Shown here: positions 37,082-49,198 of the stretch, piece after piece
Numbering within the stretch: position 1 is the stretch's first letter
How the letters are laid out: the number at the start of each line of letters is the position of its first letter
Notes under the pieces: generated by a model
The model's database searches: none
Told to the model about the DNA's origin: nothing
What the model saw: only the letters and a program-made list of their open reading frames with translations
Position numbers and translations under genes: made by a program
NCBI GenBank assembly: GCA_032622095.1
Contig: CP136069.1
Coordinates: 187,541,122 to 187,605,121 of the forward strand
DNA: 64,000 nt
Direction: 5' to 3'
DNA from: Siphonodentalium dalli
Taxonomy: Eukaryota > Mollusca > Scaphopoda > Gadilida > Siphonodentaliidae

Positions 37082-37660
37082 TACTTCAGGGGGGGGGTCG
37101 GAAAAAAAATTCAGGCACGTATGGCATTTTTTCCCTTTCGATCATTTTTTGTACCCACCCACCCCCACCGCCAAATATTTTTCCGTTTTCGGCAGTTTTT
37201 TCCGACCATTTTTTGACACCCACCCCCCTTTTAACACTAAAACAGAGATTTGCGGGGGGAAATTCACTGTAAACAGCTGTATATGAATTTCTGTACATAC
37301 TATTTATCATGGATGTTAACATGGACATGTAAATAGGAATGAGTCATTTTGAGGTCATTCGGCCAAAAAAACATGGCTGCCAGCGGCCATCTTGGATTTC
37401 AATATTTGCAACAAAATACAACACGATAACTGCCTGCAGTCAGTTTACCAGTTAGAATTACATTATTTCTCTCATTCAAAGTGGATTTGAAGCCCAACTC
37501 ATTGCCAAAACACTAAAAAACAAGCAGGAAATTTTGTTTTTAGTTGCGGAAAAAATTGCTTGTTGGTGGCTTTGAACACCCACCCCGGCATACGTGTGAA
37601 AAAAAAATTCACCCCCCCCCCCCCGAATACTTGAGACATTTTTGCCGATCCACATTGAAC
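37082..37660. repeat. Poly-G / poly-C repeats around one unit of the ggccatcttggatt family
   Basis: G-tract start (37089-37097), C-rich blocks (37155-37170, 37220-37228) and a C run at 37614-37624 frame a unit at 37305-37400 related to 18640-19090. Absent from B1, so inserted after the duplication or lost there. Confidence 0.65.
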
Positions 37661-37807
37661 AACTCAAGTTCGCGTTATTTGACTTAAACTGGAGTATTTT
37701 ATTTCTTCAACGTAAAACATCTGCGCGTTGCTGTGCATAAGTGGCGCTTGTATGAGAAATAACAAAGATTGCGTTGACACACATAAACCAATTGGATCAA
37801 ATTGTAA

Positions 37808-37915
37808 TCGCTAAAGGGGTATTGTAAACTAAATATGGCCATTTTTGGTACCATCTCATTTTATACTCAAGTTACTCAACAGAATATATGCAACAAATGA
37901 ATGTATCTAACTGCT
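37808..37915. mobile_element. Partial F4 MITE end
   Basis: gctaaaggggtattgtaaac then taaatatggccatttttgg repeats the start of the F4 element that follows. It is only the left portion. Confidence 0.6.
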
Positions 37916-37917
37916 CG

Positions 37918-38270
37918 TTAAAGGGGCACTGTACACTAAATACGGCCATTTTTGGGACCATCTCCTTTTATACTCAACAGAATATATATGAAACAAATGA
38001 ATGAATTTGAGCCATGAATTCGTGCAAAATACACCCATTTACCGTATGAACAATACAAACAAACAAAATGGTAATTATAATGAAAATGAATTCATGACTG
38101 GAGTCATAAATTCATTATAATTACCATGTTGTTTGCATTCTTCACAGAGCACATGAATGTATTTTTGCATTAATCCATGGCTCAAATTCATTCAATTATT
38201 GCATATATTCTGTTGAGTATAAAAGGAGATGCTCCCATCAATTGCGGATTTAATGTTCAGTACCCATTAT
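37918..38270. mobile_element. TTAA MITE, family F4 (B2 copy)
   Basis: TTAA at 37918-37921 then aggggcactgtacactaaat. The right end ...gttcagtacccattat has lost the exact TTAA. Internal inverted blocks are as in 11043-11404. Confidence 0.65.
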
Positions 38271-38379
38271 GAGTCGATTTCCTACACTTTCTTTATTTTA
38301 GCCAAAGACCTCGAACATGAGAACTTGAGAAACATAACGGTACTTTTTATTAAAGAAACATTCATGGTTCCTTGCCTCC

Positions 38380-38600
38380 AGTTATAACAACATGAAACAT
38401 CGAATTTAATATTGTCTTTAAAATCACTTTTTCGAGAGAGAGAAAAAAAACGCTCTTTAAAAAAAATGTAACATTGTATTTGATAAATTTGCCCGATGAC
38501 GAGCGTTCTATTCATTGCATTCCGGTTTCGCTGCCATCCGTAAAATAGCTTTATCCTAGTCGGGTTACAAAGGTGTTTTCCATTGGCGACACAATAATAC
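38380..38600 (+). repeat. Left arm of a large inverted repeat
   Basis: Sequence from gttataacaacatgaaacat through cgctctttaaaa and gcattccggtttcgctgcca reappears reverse-complemented at 39845-40330. The arm continues at 39496-39545 once the insertion at 38604-39495 is removed. Confidence 0.8.
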
Positions 38601-38603
38601 AAG

Positions 38604-39495
38604 AAAACCATGGTCAGAAATGGTAACACCACCAAGATCATATTATTAGCCATAAATATAAATTATAATATAAAATATATTGGTTACATGAATGCACCGC
38701 CTCAAAATTCCATTAAAACAACTAATCCTTCAAATTATTACAAAAAACTACGGCTTATTACTGCAGGTTTCTCATTCACCACACCAGAAAGCTTCAAAAT
38801 GCGGATACAAAATCGGAGGTCTTGTGTTCCCGCCAAGAGTGCATAGCACAGCCATTGTTCATACCTAAACGTCGAAAGCAATTAACGCGGTCATAATGGT
38901 TACATACTGTAACTTTAAGACATCCAGCGAATACACACCCCACGAAAACCCGAAATGTGTTGTCCTGCGAGATATCCCATCGCTTTAGCTCAATTTGCCT
39001 TCCTACAATATCCATAAACAAGATCATATATTATATACCAACGATTTTAATTATAGAATATAAAATATATTGGTTTCGCGAATGACAAACTCAGAATTCC
39101 GTTAAAATAACAATAACAACCAGTATCTAATTAACGAACCGGCGGCCGACTCGGCCGTCTCGAACAACAACTATCAGTGGGTTGCAGAACGAAAATTATC
39201 TATAAAAGTTGAAATATGAGACTTACAAATTACCTTTTAATTTTTTTTATTGGTAATTGACATAGCTTGTCACAAACCAAAAATCAACATTATTGACATA
39301 ATAATGTAAAGGACAATAAACGAAATTGAAATTCCCAACTACACCTTTTACCGGACTCTGCTTCTTGGTCGCGTAGTTCGACTTTTAAATAAACCGGAAT
39401 TTCCCATTCTATAAATAAAACACCCACTGTTAATGTCCGCGCCCACATATTTCTAGAATATCAAGGACAGCATACACCGGTGATGTTAATAACTA
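38604..39495. mobile_element. Insertion of about 890 bp present in B2 and absent from B1
   Basis: B1 reads straight from cattggcgacataataatat to gtattgtataaacg (11930-11962). B2 has the same flanks separated by this segment. A diverged inverted relative lies at 1880-2330. The inverted arm at 39845-40330 also lacks it, which supports insertion over deletion. No TIR, tail or coding sequence was identified. Confidence 0.65.
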
Positions 39496-39774
39496 TGTAT
39501 TGTATAAACGATACATAATATTTTGCTAACAAATGGTTCATAAACATTAATCAATTAATTAATTTAAAATTCCCCGAACCCACACACATGTTGTATTTAT
39601 AATTATGTCGTACACTCAAGTAATTGTGTTAATAGAACATTCCCAAACTTCACGCGCATTATACCTATACTATGATCCACCACACCGCAACAAAGTATTC
39701 ATTCCATTATATTGTCCATGTTGGTACATATGAACCACCTTTCGTTACATTGCCATAACCATGCCCATTAAACA

Positions 39775-39844
39775 TACAGTATGCACACGATGAACGTAAC
39801 CCAAAAACAATACAATTAATTCGGACGTCTAAATCCTATAATAT
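39775..39844. other. Spacer of the inverted repeat
   Basis: Unique A/T-rich sequence between the arms. Confidence 0.5.
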
Positions 39845-40330
<486 letters not shown>

Positions 40331-40593
40331 TTCAGTTGTAGTCATTTATGACTATATCACCCCTGACAATATATGTATATAGTCGTTTATATATATTTGT
40401 ATTTGTACTTTTCGTGTGTATATTTTAAATATAAATGATCCTATCCTATCCTAAATAACAATATGAAATTGAGTTAATGAAGTGGAAATGTCCCAACTAC
40501 TAAACACTGAGAGGATTATTGGAAATATCGATCAATGCGAACGAATGAAACACACAGAAATGGTTGGATCAGCGTTTTTCTGAGTTGGTCAAT

Positions 40594-42472
40594 GTCGCAT
40601 GGTTTCATGCAAAAATACACCCATGATATCTCAAATATGTAAAAAGACACCCAGGATCTCATAAACATGCAAAAATATACCCAATATCTCATAAACATGC
40701 AAAAAGACACCCATGATCCCATAAACATGCAAAAATACACCCATGATCTCTCAAACATGCAAAAATACACACAAGGTCTCATAAACATGCAAAAATATAC
40801 CCAAGGTCTCAAAAACATGCAAAAATATACCCAAGATCTCATAAACATGCAAAAATACACCCAGGATTTCCTAAACATGCAAAAAATACACCAGGATCTC
40901 CTAAACATGCACAAATACACCCAGGATTTCCTAAACATGCAAAATACACCCAGGATCTCCTAAACATGAAAAAATACACCCAGTATCTCATAAACATGCA
41001 AAATACACCCAGGATCTCCTAAACATGAAACAATACACCAAGTATCTCCTAAACATGCAAAAATACACCCAGGATATCATAAACATGAACAAATGCACCC
41101 AGTATATCCTAAACATGCAAAATACACCCAGGATCTCCTAAACATGAAAAATACACCAAGTATCTCCTAAACATGCAAAAATACACCCAGTATCTCCTAA
41201 ACATGCAAAAATACACCCAGGATCTCCTAAACATGAAAAATACACCCAGTATCGCCTTAACATGCAAAATACACCCAGGATCTCCTAAACATGAAAAAAT
41301 ACACCCAGGATTTCCTAAACATACAAAAAGACACCCAGGATCTCCTAAACATGCAAAAAGACACCCAGGATCTCATAAACATGAACAAATACACCCAGTA
41401 TATCCTAAACATGCAAAATACATCCAGTATATCCTAAACATGCAGGATCTCCTAAACATGAAAAAATACACCAAGTATCTCCTAAACATGCAAAAATACA
41501 CCCAGTATCTCCTAAACATGCAAAAATATACCCAAGATCTCATAAACATGCAAAAAACACCCAGGATCTCATAAACATGCAAAAAGACACCCAGGATCTC
41601 ATAAACATGCAAAAAGACACCCAGGATCTCCTAAACATGCAAAAATACACCAGGATCTCCCAAACATGCAAAAATACACCCAGGTTCTCCTAAACATGAA
41701 AAAATACACCTAGGAATTCATAAACATGCAAAAATACACCCAGGATCTCCTAAACATGAAAAATACACCCAGTATCACCTAAACATGCAAAATACACCCA
41801 GGATCTCCTAAACATGAAAAAATACACCCAGGATTTCCTAAACATACAAAAAGACACCCAGGATCTCCTAAACATGAACAAATACACCCATTATATCCTA
41901 AACATGCAAAATACACCAAGGATCTCCTAAACATGAAAAAATACACCCAGTATCTCCTAAACATGCAAAAATACACCAAGGATCTCCTAAACATGCAAAA
42001 ATACACCCAGGATTTCCTAAACATGCAAAATACACCCAGGATCTCCTAAACATGAAAAATACACCCAGTATCGCCTAAACATACAAAAAGACACCCAGGA
42101 TCTCATATACATGCAAAAAGACACACAGGATCTCCTAAACATGCAAAAATACACCCATGATCTCCTAAACATGCAAAAAGATACCCAGGATCTCCTAAAC
42201 ATGCAAAAATACACCAGGATCTCCTAAACATGCAAAAAGACACACATGATCTCCTAAATGTGCCGAATGTCACCCAACGGAACTCTTCCGGTGCCAGTCA
42301 ATCTCAAAGCGAACGGAATGCTCATTCAAATTCCGTAGAAATTCCACTCTGATCAAAAACAAATACTTATTATAATAAACCTTAGCAGACGACTAATCTA
42401 TTTCGAGATGCTGCGTGACGTTTTGCACGTTTAAGAGATCCTGGGTGTCTTTTTGCACGAAATCATGCGACA
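40594..42472. repeat. Array of about 30 bp units bounded by inverted ends
   Basis: Units read ctcctaaacatgcaaaaata plus cacccaggat, with length variants of 28-33 bp. The left boundary is gtcgcatggtttcatgcaaa. The right boundary, read on the minus strand, is gtcgcatgatttcgtgcaaa, followed by a reversed unit (gagatcctgggtgtcttttt at 42435). An array between inverted ends looks like a foldback-type element whose interior amplified. Confidence 0.85.
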
Positions 42473-42819
42473 ATGACTAATTCGGCCATATCTAAGGGAC
42501 CATCCACACTTGTGTGTATAAATCTCGTATATATCGCGTATGTGACGATTTGCACGCGACTTGCTAGTCGTGTTATGTTTTTTTTCACTGACAACGCAAT
42601 CATGATTTCTGTTGATTAACGGTAACGTGGTGTGACATTGTCGGCTTGAAGTTAAGGTTCAATCGAGTCACGGTGTTTACATACAATATACCGCTCTCAC
42701 ACTAATAATAAGTGAAGAATTTCCTCATTGTTGTGTGTTTCTTTTCAGAGTAACAACATCACTTCAAAATAAGTGGATTCCACTAACACAATATCAGGAC
42801 CTGTTGACCCCTTTCCGCG
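42473..42819. other. No recognised gene
   Basis: tttcttttcag at 42739-42749 looks like an acceptor, but what follows runs straight into the next array, so no exon is called. Confidence 0.45.
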
Positions 42820-43440
42820 TTATTGTCGAATTGTCACGATGGTTAGACTATCAAGGATCCATGTTTGTCGAATTGTCACGATGGTTAGGCGATCCAGGAT
42901 CCAGTTTTGTGGAATTCTCACGATGGTTACACTATCGATTATCCAGGTTTGTCGAATTGTCACGATGGTTAGGATATCGAAGATCCAGGGATGTCGAATT
43001 GTCACGATAGTTAGGATATCGAAGATCGAGGGATGTCGAATTTTCACGATGGTTAGGCTATCGATGATCCAGGTTTGACGAATTGTCACGACGGTTAGGA
43101 TATCAAGGATCGATGTTTGTCGAATTTTCACGTTGGTTGTCAGGCTATCGAGGATCGAGGTTTGTCGAATTTTCACGTTGGTTGTCAGGCTATCGAGGAT
43201 CGAGGTTTGTCGAATTTTCACGTTGGTTGTCAGGCTATCGAGGATCGAGGTTTGTCGAATTTTCACGTTGGTTGTCAGGCTATCGAGGATCGAGGTTTGT
43301 CGAATTTTCACGATGGTTGTCAGGCTGTCGATGATCGAGGTTTGTCGAATTGTCACGATGGTTGTCAGGCTGTCGATGATCGAGGTTTGTCGAATTGTCA
43401 CGATGGTTAGGATATCGAGGATCGAGGTTTGTTTCTTCGA
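42820..43440 (+). repeat. 42- to 45-bp minisatellite
   Basis: About 14 units of ggatcgaggtttgtcgaatt plus ttcacgttggttgtcaggctatcga. Early units lack the tgt triplet (42 bp); later ones have it (45 bp). Frames of 90-190 codons on both strands follow from the period. Confidence 0.95.
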
Positions 43441-43749
43441 TAAATGTGTAAACGATGTGTTAAAGATGCCCCGTACGAAATGATCTCTTCTTGTAAGAGC
43501 GTCATGATTTCGTCACCAAAAACGCGGCAAATAATGAAGAGTGTTCTTAATGATCTTAATTATCTTTTATCACATAATTTGGCCATAAAAGCAGTTTCAT
43601 AATTATCGGTAATAGACACGTTTAATATCAGCGCGTGCGATGACGTCACGTCGTTCTTCAAATAACTTGCGATCGCTGTATTTGCGATCGATTGTTGTTT
43701 TCGATGAATATTTCGCGTTGCTTCGGGTTTATTTGATCATGTGATAAAA

Positions 43750-43897
43750 GGTATCTCACACTCGTCCTATTTTATACGTAATGTATCAACCTCGTCCTCT
43801 AAATTCCATTTGAGCCTCGGTAAACCTCGGCTCAAATCGAATTTAGTGAACTCGGTTGATAAATTCCGTATAAAATAGAAACTCATGTGAGATCCTC
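43750..43897. mobile_element. Palindromic (foldback) element, about 65-bp arms
   Basis: Left arm gtatctcacactcgtcctat then tttatacgtaatgtatcaac. The right arm inverted reads ggatctcacatgagtttcta then ttttatacggaatttatcaa. The arms meet around tcggtaaacctc. It sits inside a 144-codon minus-strand frame, which I therefore do not call a gene. Confidence 0.7.
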
Positions 43898-44614
43898 TAT
43901 TTGTTATCGTTTTGGACACATTTCTTCGCGATGTCTGTGTGATACAAATGATGTGGATTTGTCCTGTAAGCGGGAAATGATCTAAGGAAAGTTTGACTAA
44001 TTTGATGTAGAATTTATGGGACGCCGTATCTTTAAACTTGTTGTTTGCCTTGGCCCTCAGTTTACTAAAAACGTGGACTATAGGGCTACGGTCCCTAAAG
44101 ATTAAACTGTATGAAAAAATCGATGGTTTACAGTTGTCATCAGATCTTTGGATATATCGTTTAATGCATCGCCATTTTTGTGACATGTCAACATTGACCA
44201 ATTCATATTGACTAACCTATTTACTTGACTACATAACATAATTACTTGACTAACCTATTTACTTGGAGTTGTAGCGCAATCGCCTGCATCTTGTCAATCA
44301 GCAATATCTCGTAACATATCCCATAAACTTCAATCACTCAAAAAACGAGTAACATATCCTGGACATTTTCAAACAATATTCGAACCGCAGTAGACAAGTA
44401 GGTGAAAACACACAATCTTTCGATAACAAAACTAACCTGTGTCGATATTTTGTGATAAATAACTTGGTTTCCAGACAGGACACTCAGACCAAACGACTGT
44501 CAATAAATGTGTTATCTTATCGTACGGTACACGTAGCAGCTTACTACTGCTGAGTTGAGTGTCTGCGCTTATTTGTACACGATGACACATGCAACGGAGT
44601 TGCACACCCCTGAC
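43898..44614. other. No recognised gene
   Basis: The minus-strand frame of the palindrome continues to 44201 without any recognisable domain. A short direct repeat (cttgactaacctatttactt) is at 44207-44265. Confidence 0.45.
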
Positions 44615-44765
44615 CAAGCCTTGAAATAGTGTGCCTGTCATTTGCAGAATGAGGTCCCCAGAGGGGGAATTTAGTGACGCTACCCCGCATAGCGGGCTAG
44701 CATTACCAAATTCACCGTCTGGGGACCTCATTCTGCAAATGACAGGCACACTATTTCAAGGCTTG
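44615..44765. mobile_element. Near-perfect palindromic MITE with 8-bp target duplication (hAT-like)
   Basis: Arms of about 48 bp (caagccttgaaatagtgtgc through gaggtccccaga) are exact inverted copies. The flanks are CCCCTGAC at 44607-44614 and CCCCTGAC at 44766-44773. An 8-bp duplication and a CA start are usual for hAT-class elements; the class is inferred. Confidence 0.8.
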
Positions 44766-44957
44766 CCCCTGACCACTTAAAGTATAGATGCACCGAAGTT
44801 GAATTTGTGTATGATATAGTCGGGGAACGCATATACCCGAGATATTTAGTCATGTACACCTGTAGTTAACTGGTCATGCTATTTATATGCTATCAAGTTA
44901 GTGTGACCTGTTGAATTGTTATAAAGCTGGTAGGACACAGTGATACAAAAGTACAGT

Positions 44958-45175
44958 TACAGTAATGCCCTAAATAATCGACTCCTTAACCACAGTATAA
45001 TTATGGGTAACTTTTCAGGATTTAGTCGGAAATGTGGCTTGTTGCATTCATCGGAAAGCTCTCAGTGAGTGCTTTCCGATGAATGGCAATAGGCCATATT
45101 TCCGACTAAATCCTGAAAAGTTACCCATATAATTATGCTGTGGTTAAGGTGTCGATTATTTTGGGCATTACTGTA
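44958..45175. mobile_element. MITE with long TIRs and TA flanks (Tc1/mariner-like)
   Basis: It starts TACAGTAATGCCCTAAATAA and ends, inverted, TACAGTAATGCCCAAAATAA. Arms of about 80-100 bp include a shared ggatttagtcggaaat block around a short centre; 218 bp. TA target sites are the mark of Tc1/mariner. Confidence 0.78.
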
Positions 45176-45311
45176 CATTTTCTAAAATTGCAATTTTCGC
45201 GTCCTTTGATATGAACGAATCGAGGAAAAGCCAGTATATGTGTATAGAGTAATGTAACATATTTTAACCCTTCCATGATTGGAGCTTCCTGAAATCTTGC
45301 GAAAACAGTGT

Positions 45312-45378
45312 GCCAGTAATTCTCTTATATATGCGAGTCTCCCCTAGGGAGCCTCGCATATATAAGAGAATTAGTAGC
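45312..45378. repeat. Palindromic hairpin core, F5 variant 1
   Basis: gccagtaattctcttatata then tgcgag. The stem tip is CTCCC/GGGAG, where F1 and F2 have CGACC/GGTCG. Confidence 0.8.
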
Positions 45379-45409
45379 CCTAATAATATTGACCTTGTAT
45401 AAGTTGTAA

Positions 45410-45479
45410 GCCAGTTCCATTATCTTATATATGCGATGCTCCCTGTGGGAGATTGGCATATATAAGATAATGCACTGGC
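45410..45479. repeat. Palindromic hairpin core, F5 variant 2
   Basis: gccagttccattatcttata then tatgcgatgctccc, loop tgt, gggag and the complementary arm ending gcactggc. Confidence 0.8.
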
Positions 45480-45504
45480 ACAGAATCATTAATGAAAGGG
45501 TTAA

Positions 45505-45829
45505 CAATGGCTCCTCTGTTTGTTGCAAACACCAACACAGCCAATATTTTTGAATGTTTTATACAGACGCTGGTTTTAATAGAGTTTTATTTTTGTTATC
45601 AAAACTTACTTATGGTTTGGCGAGGGACGGTTGGCGGGCGGGCATTCGGGAGGCAACAAACCTACATACCATAGGCGTTTATTGGTGAATTCTGATAATT
45701 TTTGGTATGTGAGTTAATTGTCATGTGCGACATCTGTACACAGTCAATCGGGTCCGCCCAGATTTTCTAATCAGTTACGCCATCTGTTTCTATTTATAGA
45801 AATTTGACATTCGTTAGCGCAATAACTTG
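45505..45829. other. No recognised gene
   Basis: A 60-codon plus-strand frame (45492-45674) begins inside the MITE end and has no domain. Confidence 0.45.
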
Positions 45830-46660
45830 AAAAAACGTCAACAAATTTAATGTTTAGTATATGAATCTTTCACAACAATATCTCGATCGAGTTTTGTCCG
45901 ATTTATTTTACCTGATTTACGGCCCATACATATTTTGTATATCGGTCTTTTAAAACAATATCTAGAACGAGGTCGAAAACCAGATTTGTCCGACACTTTT
46001 TACTAGAAAGTTTGGTAAATGTTATGTCCGTTAGCGCGATCAACAATTTCATCCATATTTGGTATATAGATCTTTTACAACAAAAGCTTGAATAAGTTCG
46101 AAAACCAGATTTGTCTGATGCTTTTTACATGAATTGTGGCCTTAATTTGTCTATTTTATCCATTTTATTACCGTGATTGCGAAAACTTGAACAAACCCAA
46201 CCGATTATATTCATATTTGATATGTGGAACTTTCACAACAATATCTCGATCGAGTTCGAAACCCAGGCTTTTCCGATTTATATTACCTGAGTTATGACCC
46301 TTAGTCTTTTTTAGTAATTGTATGATCGTTAACGTGATAACTTTATCAAAATTCTACCGATTCCATTCATATATTGTGTACATGTATATCTATGCAACTT
46401 TCACTGACAACAATATCTAGATCGATTCGAAAACGCTGTTTGTCCTATTTTTTTTATCTGAATTACGACCCTTATATAGTTTGTCTATTTTCAGCAATTT
46501 TTTGAACGTTAGTGCAAAACCTTGAACAAACGTTAACCGGTTCCATTCATATTGGATATATGGATATTTCACAATTGATTGAGTTCAAAAACCGCGTTTA
46601 CCTAATTTACCTGAGCTATGGCCCTTAGTTCTGAGATATTGTTCTTTAGTTCGTCCATTT
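45830..46660 (+). repeat. Degenerate tandem repeat, about five units of 150 bp
   Basis: Units share aacttgaaaaaacgtcaaca-like starts, a tcacaacaatatctcgatcg block and ccagatttgtccgatttatt. Confidence 0.8.
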
Positions 46661-46737
46661 AGTGATTCTCGGTCGAACATATTCAATATTATTGGCAAAA
46701 AACTCGATCAGAGCCATCTTTGGTGCGCAGTCCTTGT

Positions 46738-46890
46738 TCTCAACTCGCTCGGATTAGCCAAACATCGCGAAAATAATAACTTTTGAAAATAACTTTTTCT
46801 TGACAGCCTAATGTTGTCCCACCAGCATCATAGCTATTAAATACGACATACCAACATCACATCGAATTAGCAGGACCACTTAATAAGGGG
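46738..46890 (-). repeat. Fragment related to the TIR element at 110-600
   Basis: Shares the caggaccacttaataagggg end and the accagcatcatagct motif with 460-600. Confidence 0.5.
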
Positions 46891-48650
46891 TGATGTAGGG
46901 ACGTCGAATCAATGCTGCCGTCATTGGTGTGGCCTGGTGTAGCTGCTCAGTGGATAGATTCAAAAGTCAAAAGTCGCATAGTAATGGTGAAGCTGAATTG
47001 GTTTTATTTTGGAGAGTGGCTAACATGCGGTTTTTGAGGGAGGTAACTAAAAGACAAGTTTAAAAAACATTTTAAAAGCCTTTTAAACGCTGTTTTCACG
47101 TGAATTATGTTGGAATAGCACCAGCCAATTACTTATATGGCATTTTTTCGTACATTAAACGACAATATTGGCAGTTATGTCCCCGATTGGTTGGTTAATA
47201 GGGGGCGTGGTCACAGAATGAAAACATCGCCGATTTATTGTTGATTTTTGTAAACACTAGTTGTACCAAGTCTTTTTATTCGAAGCATGTTCAATGGTTA
47301 TCATTTATCACTCTCATAGTCGAGCTTGGCGGTCTTGAACATTGTATACTGAGAATTTTTTTTCAATGGAGTTTATTGTCGTTTCAGCCGCTATACTCAT
47401 ATACATGTAACGCGTGCATGAAAGAGCGCATAGTGAGTTAATTTATCTGGAAACCATTTCACTATATGCACGCAAACACCACTGACCAGCAGTAAGTGTA
47501 TTAGATTAGATTAAACATATTTTATTGAAATAATTATAACACAAAGAGATCAGAGAACTATATATACTGACTACCCTTATATATAGTCGTTGCTCCTCTC
47601 CCCCTGCCGACGTAAGTAACTGGCAAACATGGATTCCAAAGGTGTATAACTACTATCACGATAGAATAGACGCCAAGAGTATACAAATAAAACACGTTTA
47701 ATAAAGTTTGTTTGTTTACATTGATTGCCATATTTTCCGGTCCGTCTGAAGAAGTGTGGTAATCACACATGATTAAGAACAGCCTTGTCGTATTGTGAGC
47801 GGACCGTCTTTTTAATCACACCGGCATCTTGCATTTTCGCCATGAGATATTCTGTAAATAAAGATGACAAGACGAGCGTATATTTCTTTTTGTCAGCCAC
47901 ACAAAGAGTCGGAAGCAAACTTCACGTATATATACTAACGCTGCCGAAAACTATGAACTATTTAAAAAGCGTTCTACATTATTTCAGATTTGGGGAAAAC
48001 ACAATTAAATGGTCGTCTGCATGTTTTGCGCCCCTTCGACTGAAACTGCGTCTTCAAGCAGGACTCGAGACGATTTTCGTTGTCTGTCAACTTTTCGCCT
48101 TGGACGCCAAACTTTCAATTTTTGACCAGGCCTCGGGCGATTTTCGTTCCCAATTGTAGGTATCTCCATAGCTATGTTATATATAGGTTATGAGGACATA
48201 AAACGATAGACACATGTGTCTTTCTGATTTTCATACTTAAAGTGATTTGGGTTGATCAAATAGAGATGGAGAGTAATCTTGCTCATAGTAGTTATATTTT
48301 TTTACAAATACTATATCCTTCTCTGGTCATGCACAGCATAATTCAATTATGATAGAAAATGGCTGCCTCCTGTATTTATATTTATAAATTCAAGATCAAT
48401 GAGGATGAACTCTCGGCTACTTTGGACATTGTAACTATCTCAACAAATACGCACACATGTCTACAAAAGGGAAAGATGAACATGCGTCACAATTTGCGCA
48501 ACCTGGATAACTTTATCACACAAATGCGAGAGTGACAAATCAGTCAAACGTTTAGATCATGTCATTATGAATCTCTATACTATATATGGCTACATCCACA
48601 GAGATCATATTTTACCCGTTCGATACATGGAAACGTTTTTTATATTCTGA
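46891..48650. other. No recognised gene
   Basis: The largest frame is 124 codons at 47785-48159 (plus), with no recognisable domain. Near 47500-47545 a short tagattagattaaac / tattttattgaaataattat stretch resembles a retroelement tail. Confidence 0.4.
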
Positions 48651-48711
48651 CAGGGAAGTTTATAACATTGCAAAACCATTGCAGGTAATATATTTCTAAG
48701 TAACAATGTAT

Positions 48712-48785
48712 CCCACAGGAGGTGAAGTTCCCAGCTCGAGATTGCATGATTTAGGTTGTCCAAGTATTTTGCGATGTAAACCAGT
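48712..48785 (+). pseudogene. Inverted relic of a death-domain gene last exon
   Basis: After an acceptor-like tatcccacag the plus strand reads GEVPSSRLHDLG..., then a stop at 48783-48785. The intact minus-strand terminal exon at 50470-50636 reads NEGPSSRMHDF... in the same position. Upstream nucleotides (ttgcaaaaccattgcaggta) also match the reverse complement of 50660-50690. It is a diverged, inverted copy; no other exons of that copy were found. Confidence 0.5.
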
Positions 48786-48981
48786 TTGAAATCGGAAGGG
48801 ATAGATACTGGTTTACGTCGATGTACAGTTAACCCTTTACCCAACAAACCGGCCAAAACCGGCCAAATAAAGCTTCAACAGCCTAAAATATCTTCGGTCT
48901 GTCTCAATAGAACCATACAAATATGGATATCATTGGAACCGGCTCCTTGACCACATTGTGATAGTTACAGTTATGCCCTGT

Positions 48982-49050
48982 GCCAATGCATTCTCTTATA
49001 TATGCGAGTCGACCATAGGTCGCCTCGCATATATAAGAGAATGCATTGGC
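48982..49050. repeat. Palindromic hairpin core, F2 left
   Basis: gccaatgcattctcttatat, atgcgagtcgacc, loop ata, ggtcgcctcgcat and the complementary arm. One mismatch is visible near the tip (gagT/gagG). Confidence 0.9.
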
Positions 49051-49129
49051 CTAAAAAAAATCTTTTTTTAACACTTTTTACCATTTTTTCTTACATTCTT
49101 TAACAATTTTATAATTTTTAATGTGTTAA

Positions 49130-49198
49130 GCCAATGCATTCTCTTATATATGCGAGGCGACCTATGGTCGACTCGCATATATAAGAGAATGCATTGGC
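49130..49198. repeat. Palindromic hairpin core, F2 right (opposite orientation)
   Basis: Same core, reading gcgaggcgacctatggtcga then ctcgc, the reverse complement of the left copy. Confidence 0.9.

Larger units (their letters stand above)
32015..39774 (+). repeat. Duplicon B2 (TLR plus 3' flank)
   Basis: Collinear with 7220-12226 but longer, because the 27-bp array is much expanded and an element of about 890 bp (38604-39495) plus poly-G/C repeats have been added. Confidence 0.85.
45264..45504. mobile_element. TTAA MITE, family F5, with two hairpin cores
   Basis: Ends TTAACCCTT... and ...AAAGGGTTAA (TTAA at 45264-45267 and 45501-45504); 241 bp. Two palindromes, 45312-45378 and 45410-45479, are diverged versions of the core found in F1 and F2. 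Confidence 0.7.

Noticed and set aside
40594-42472. Possible CRISPR array
   Set aside because: Units are contiguous and degenerate, with no unique spacers, and the genome is clearly eukaryotic. The same reasoning excludes the 23-, 27-, 29- and 43-bp arrays.
42739-43010. Possible exon after the acceptor-like tttcttttcag
   Set aside because: The reading frame runs at once into the 42-bp array, with no donor supported.
43767-44201. 144-codon minus-strand frame
   Set aside because: Much of it is the palindromic element at 43750-43897; no domain is recognisable.
44265-44300. tRNA-like A-box text (ggagttgtagcgcaatcgcc)
   Set aside because: No B box in the right orientation and distance, and no acceptor stem could be folded by eye.
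47785-48159. 124-codon plus-strand frame
   Set aside because: No domain, no splice support and unremarkable composition.
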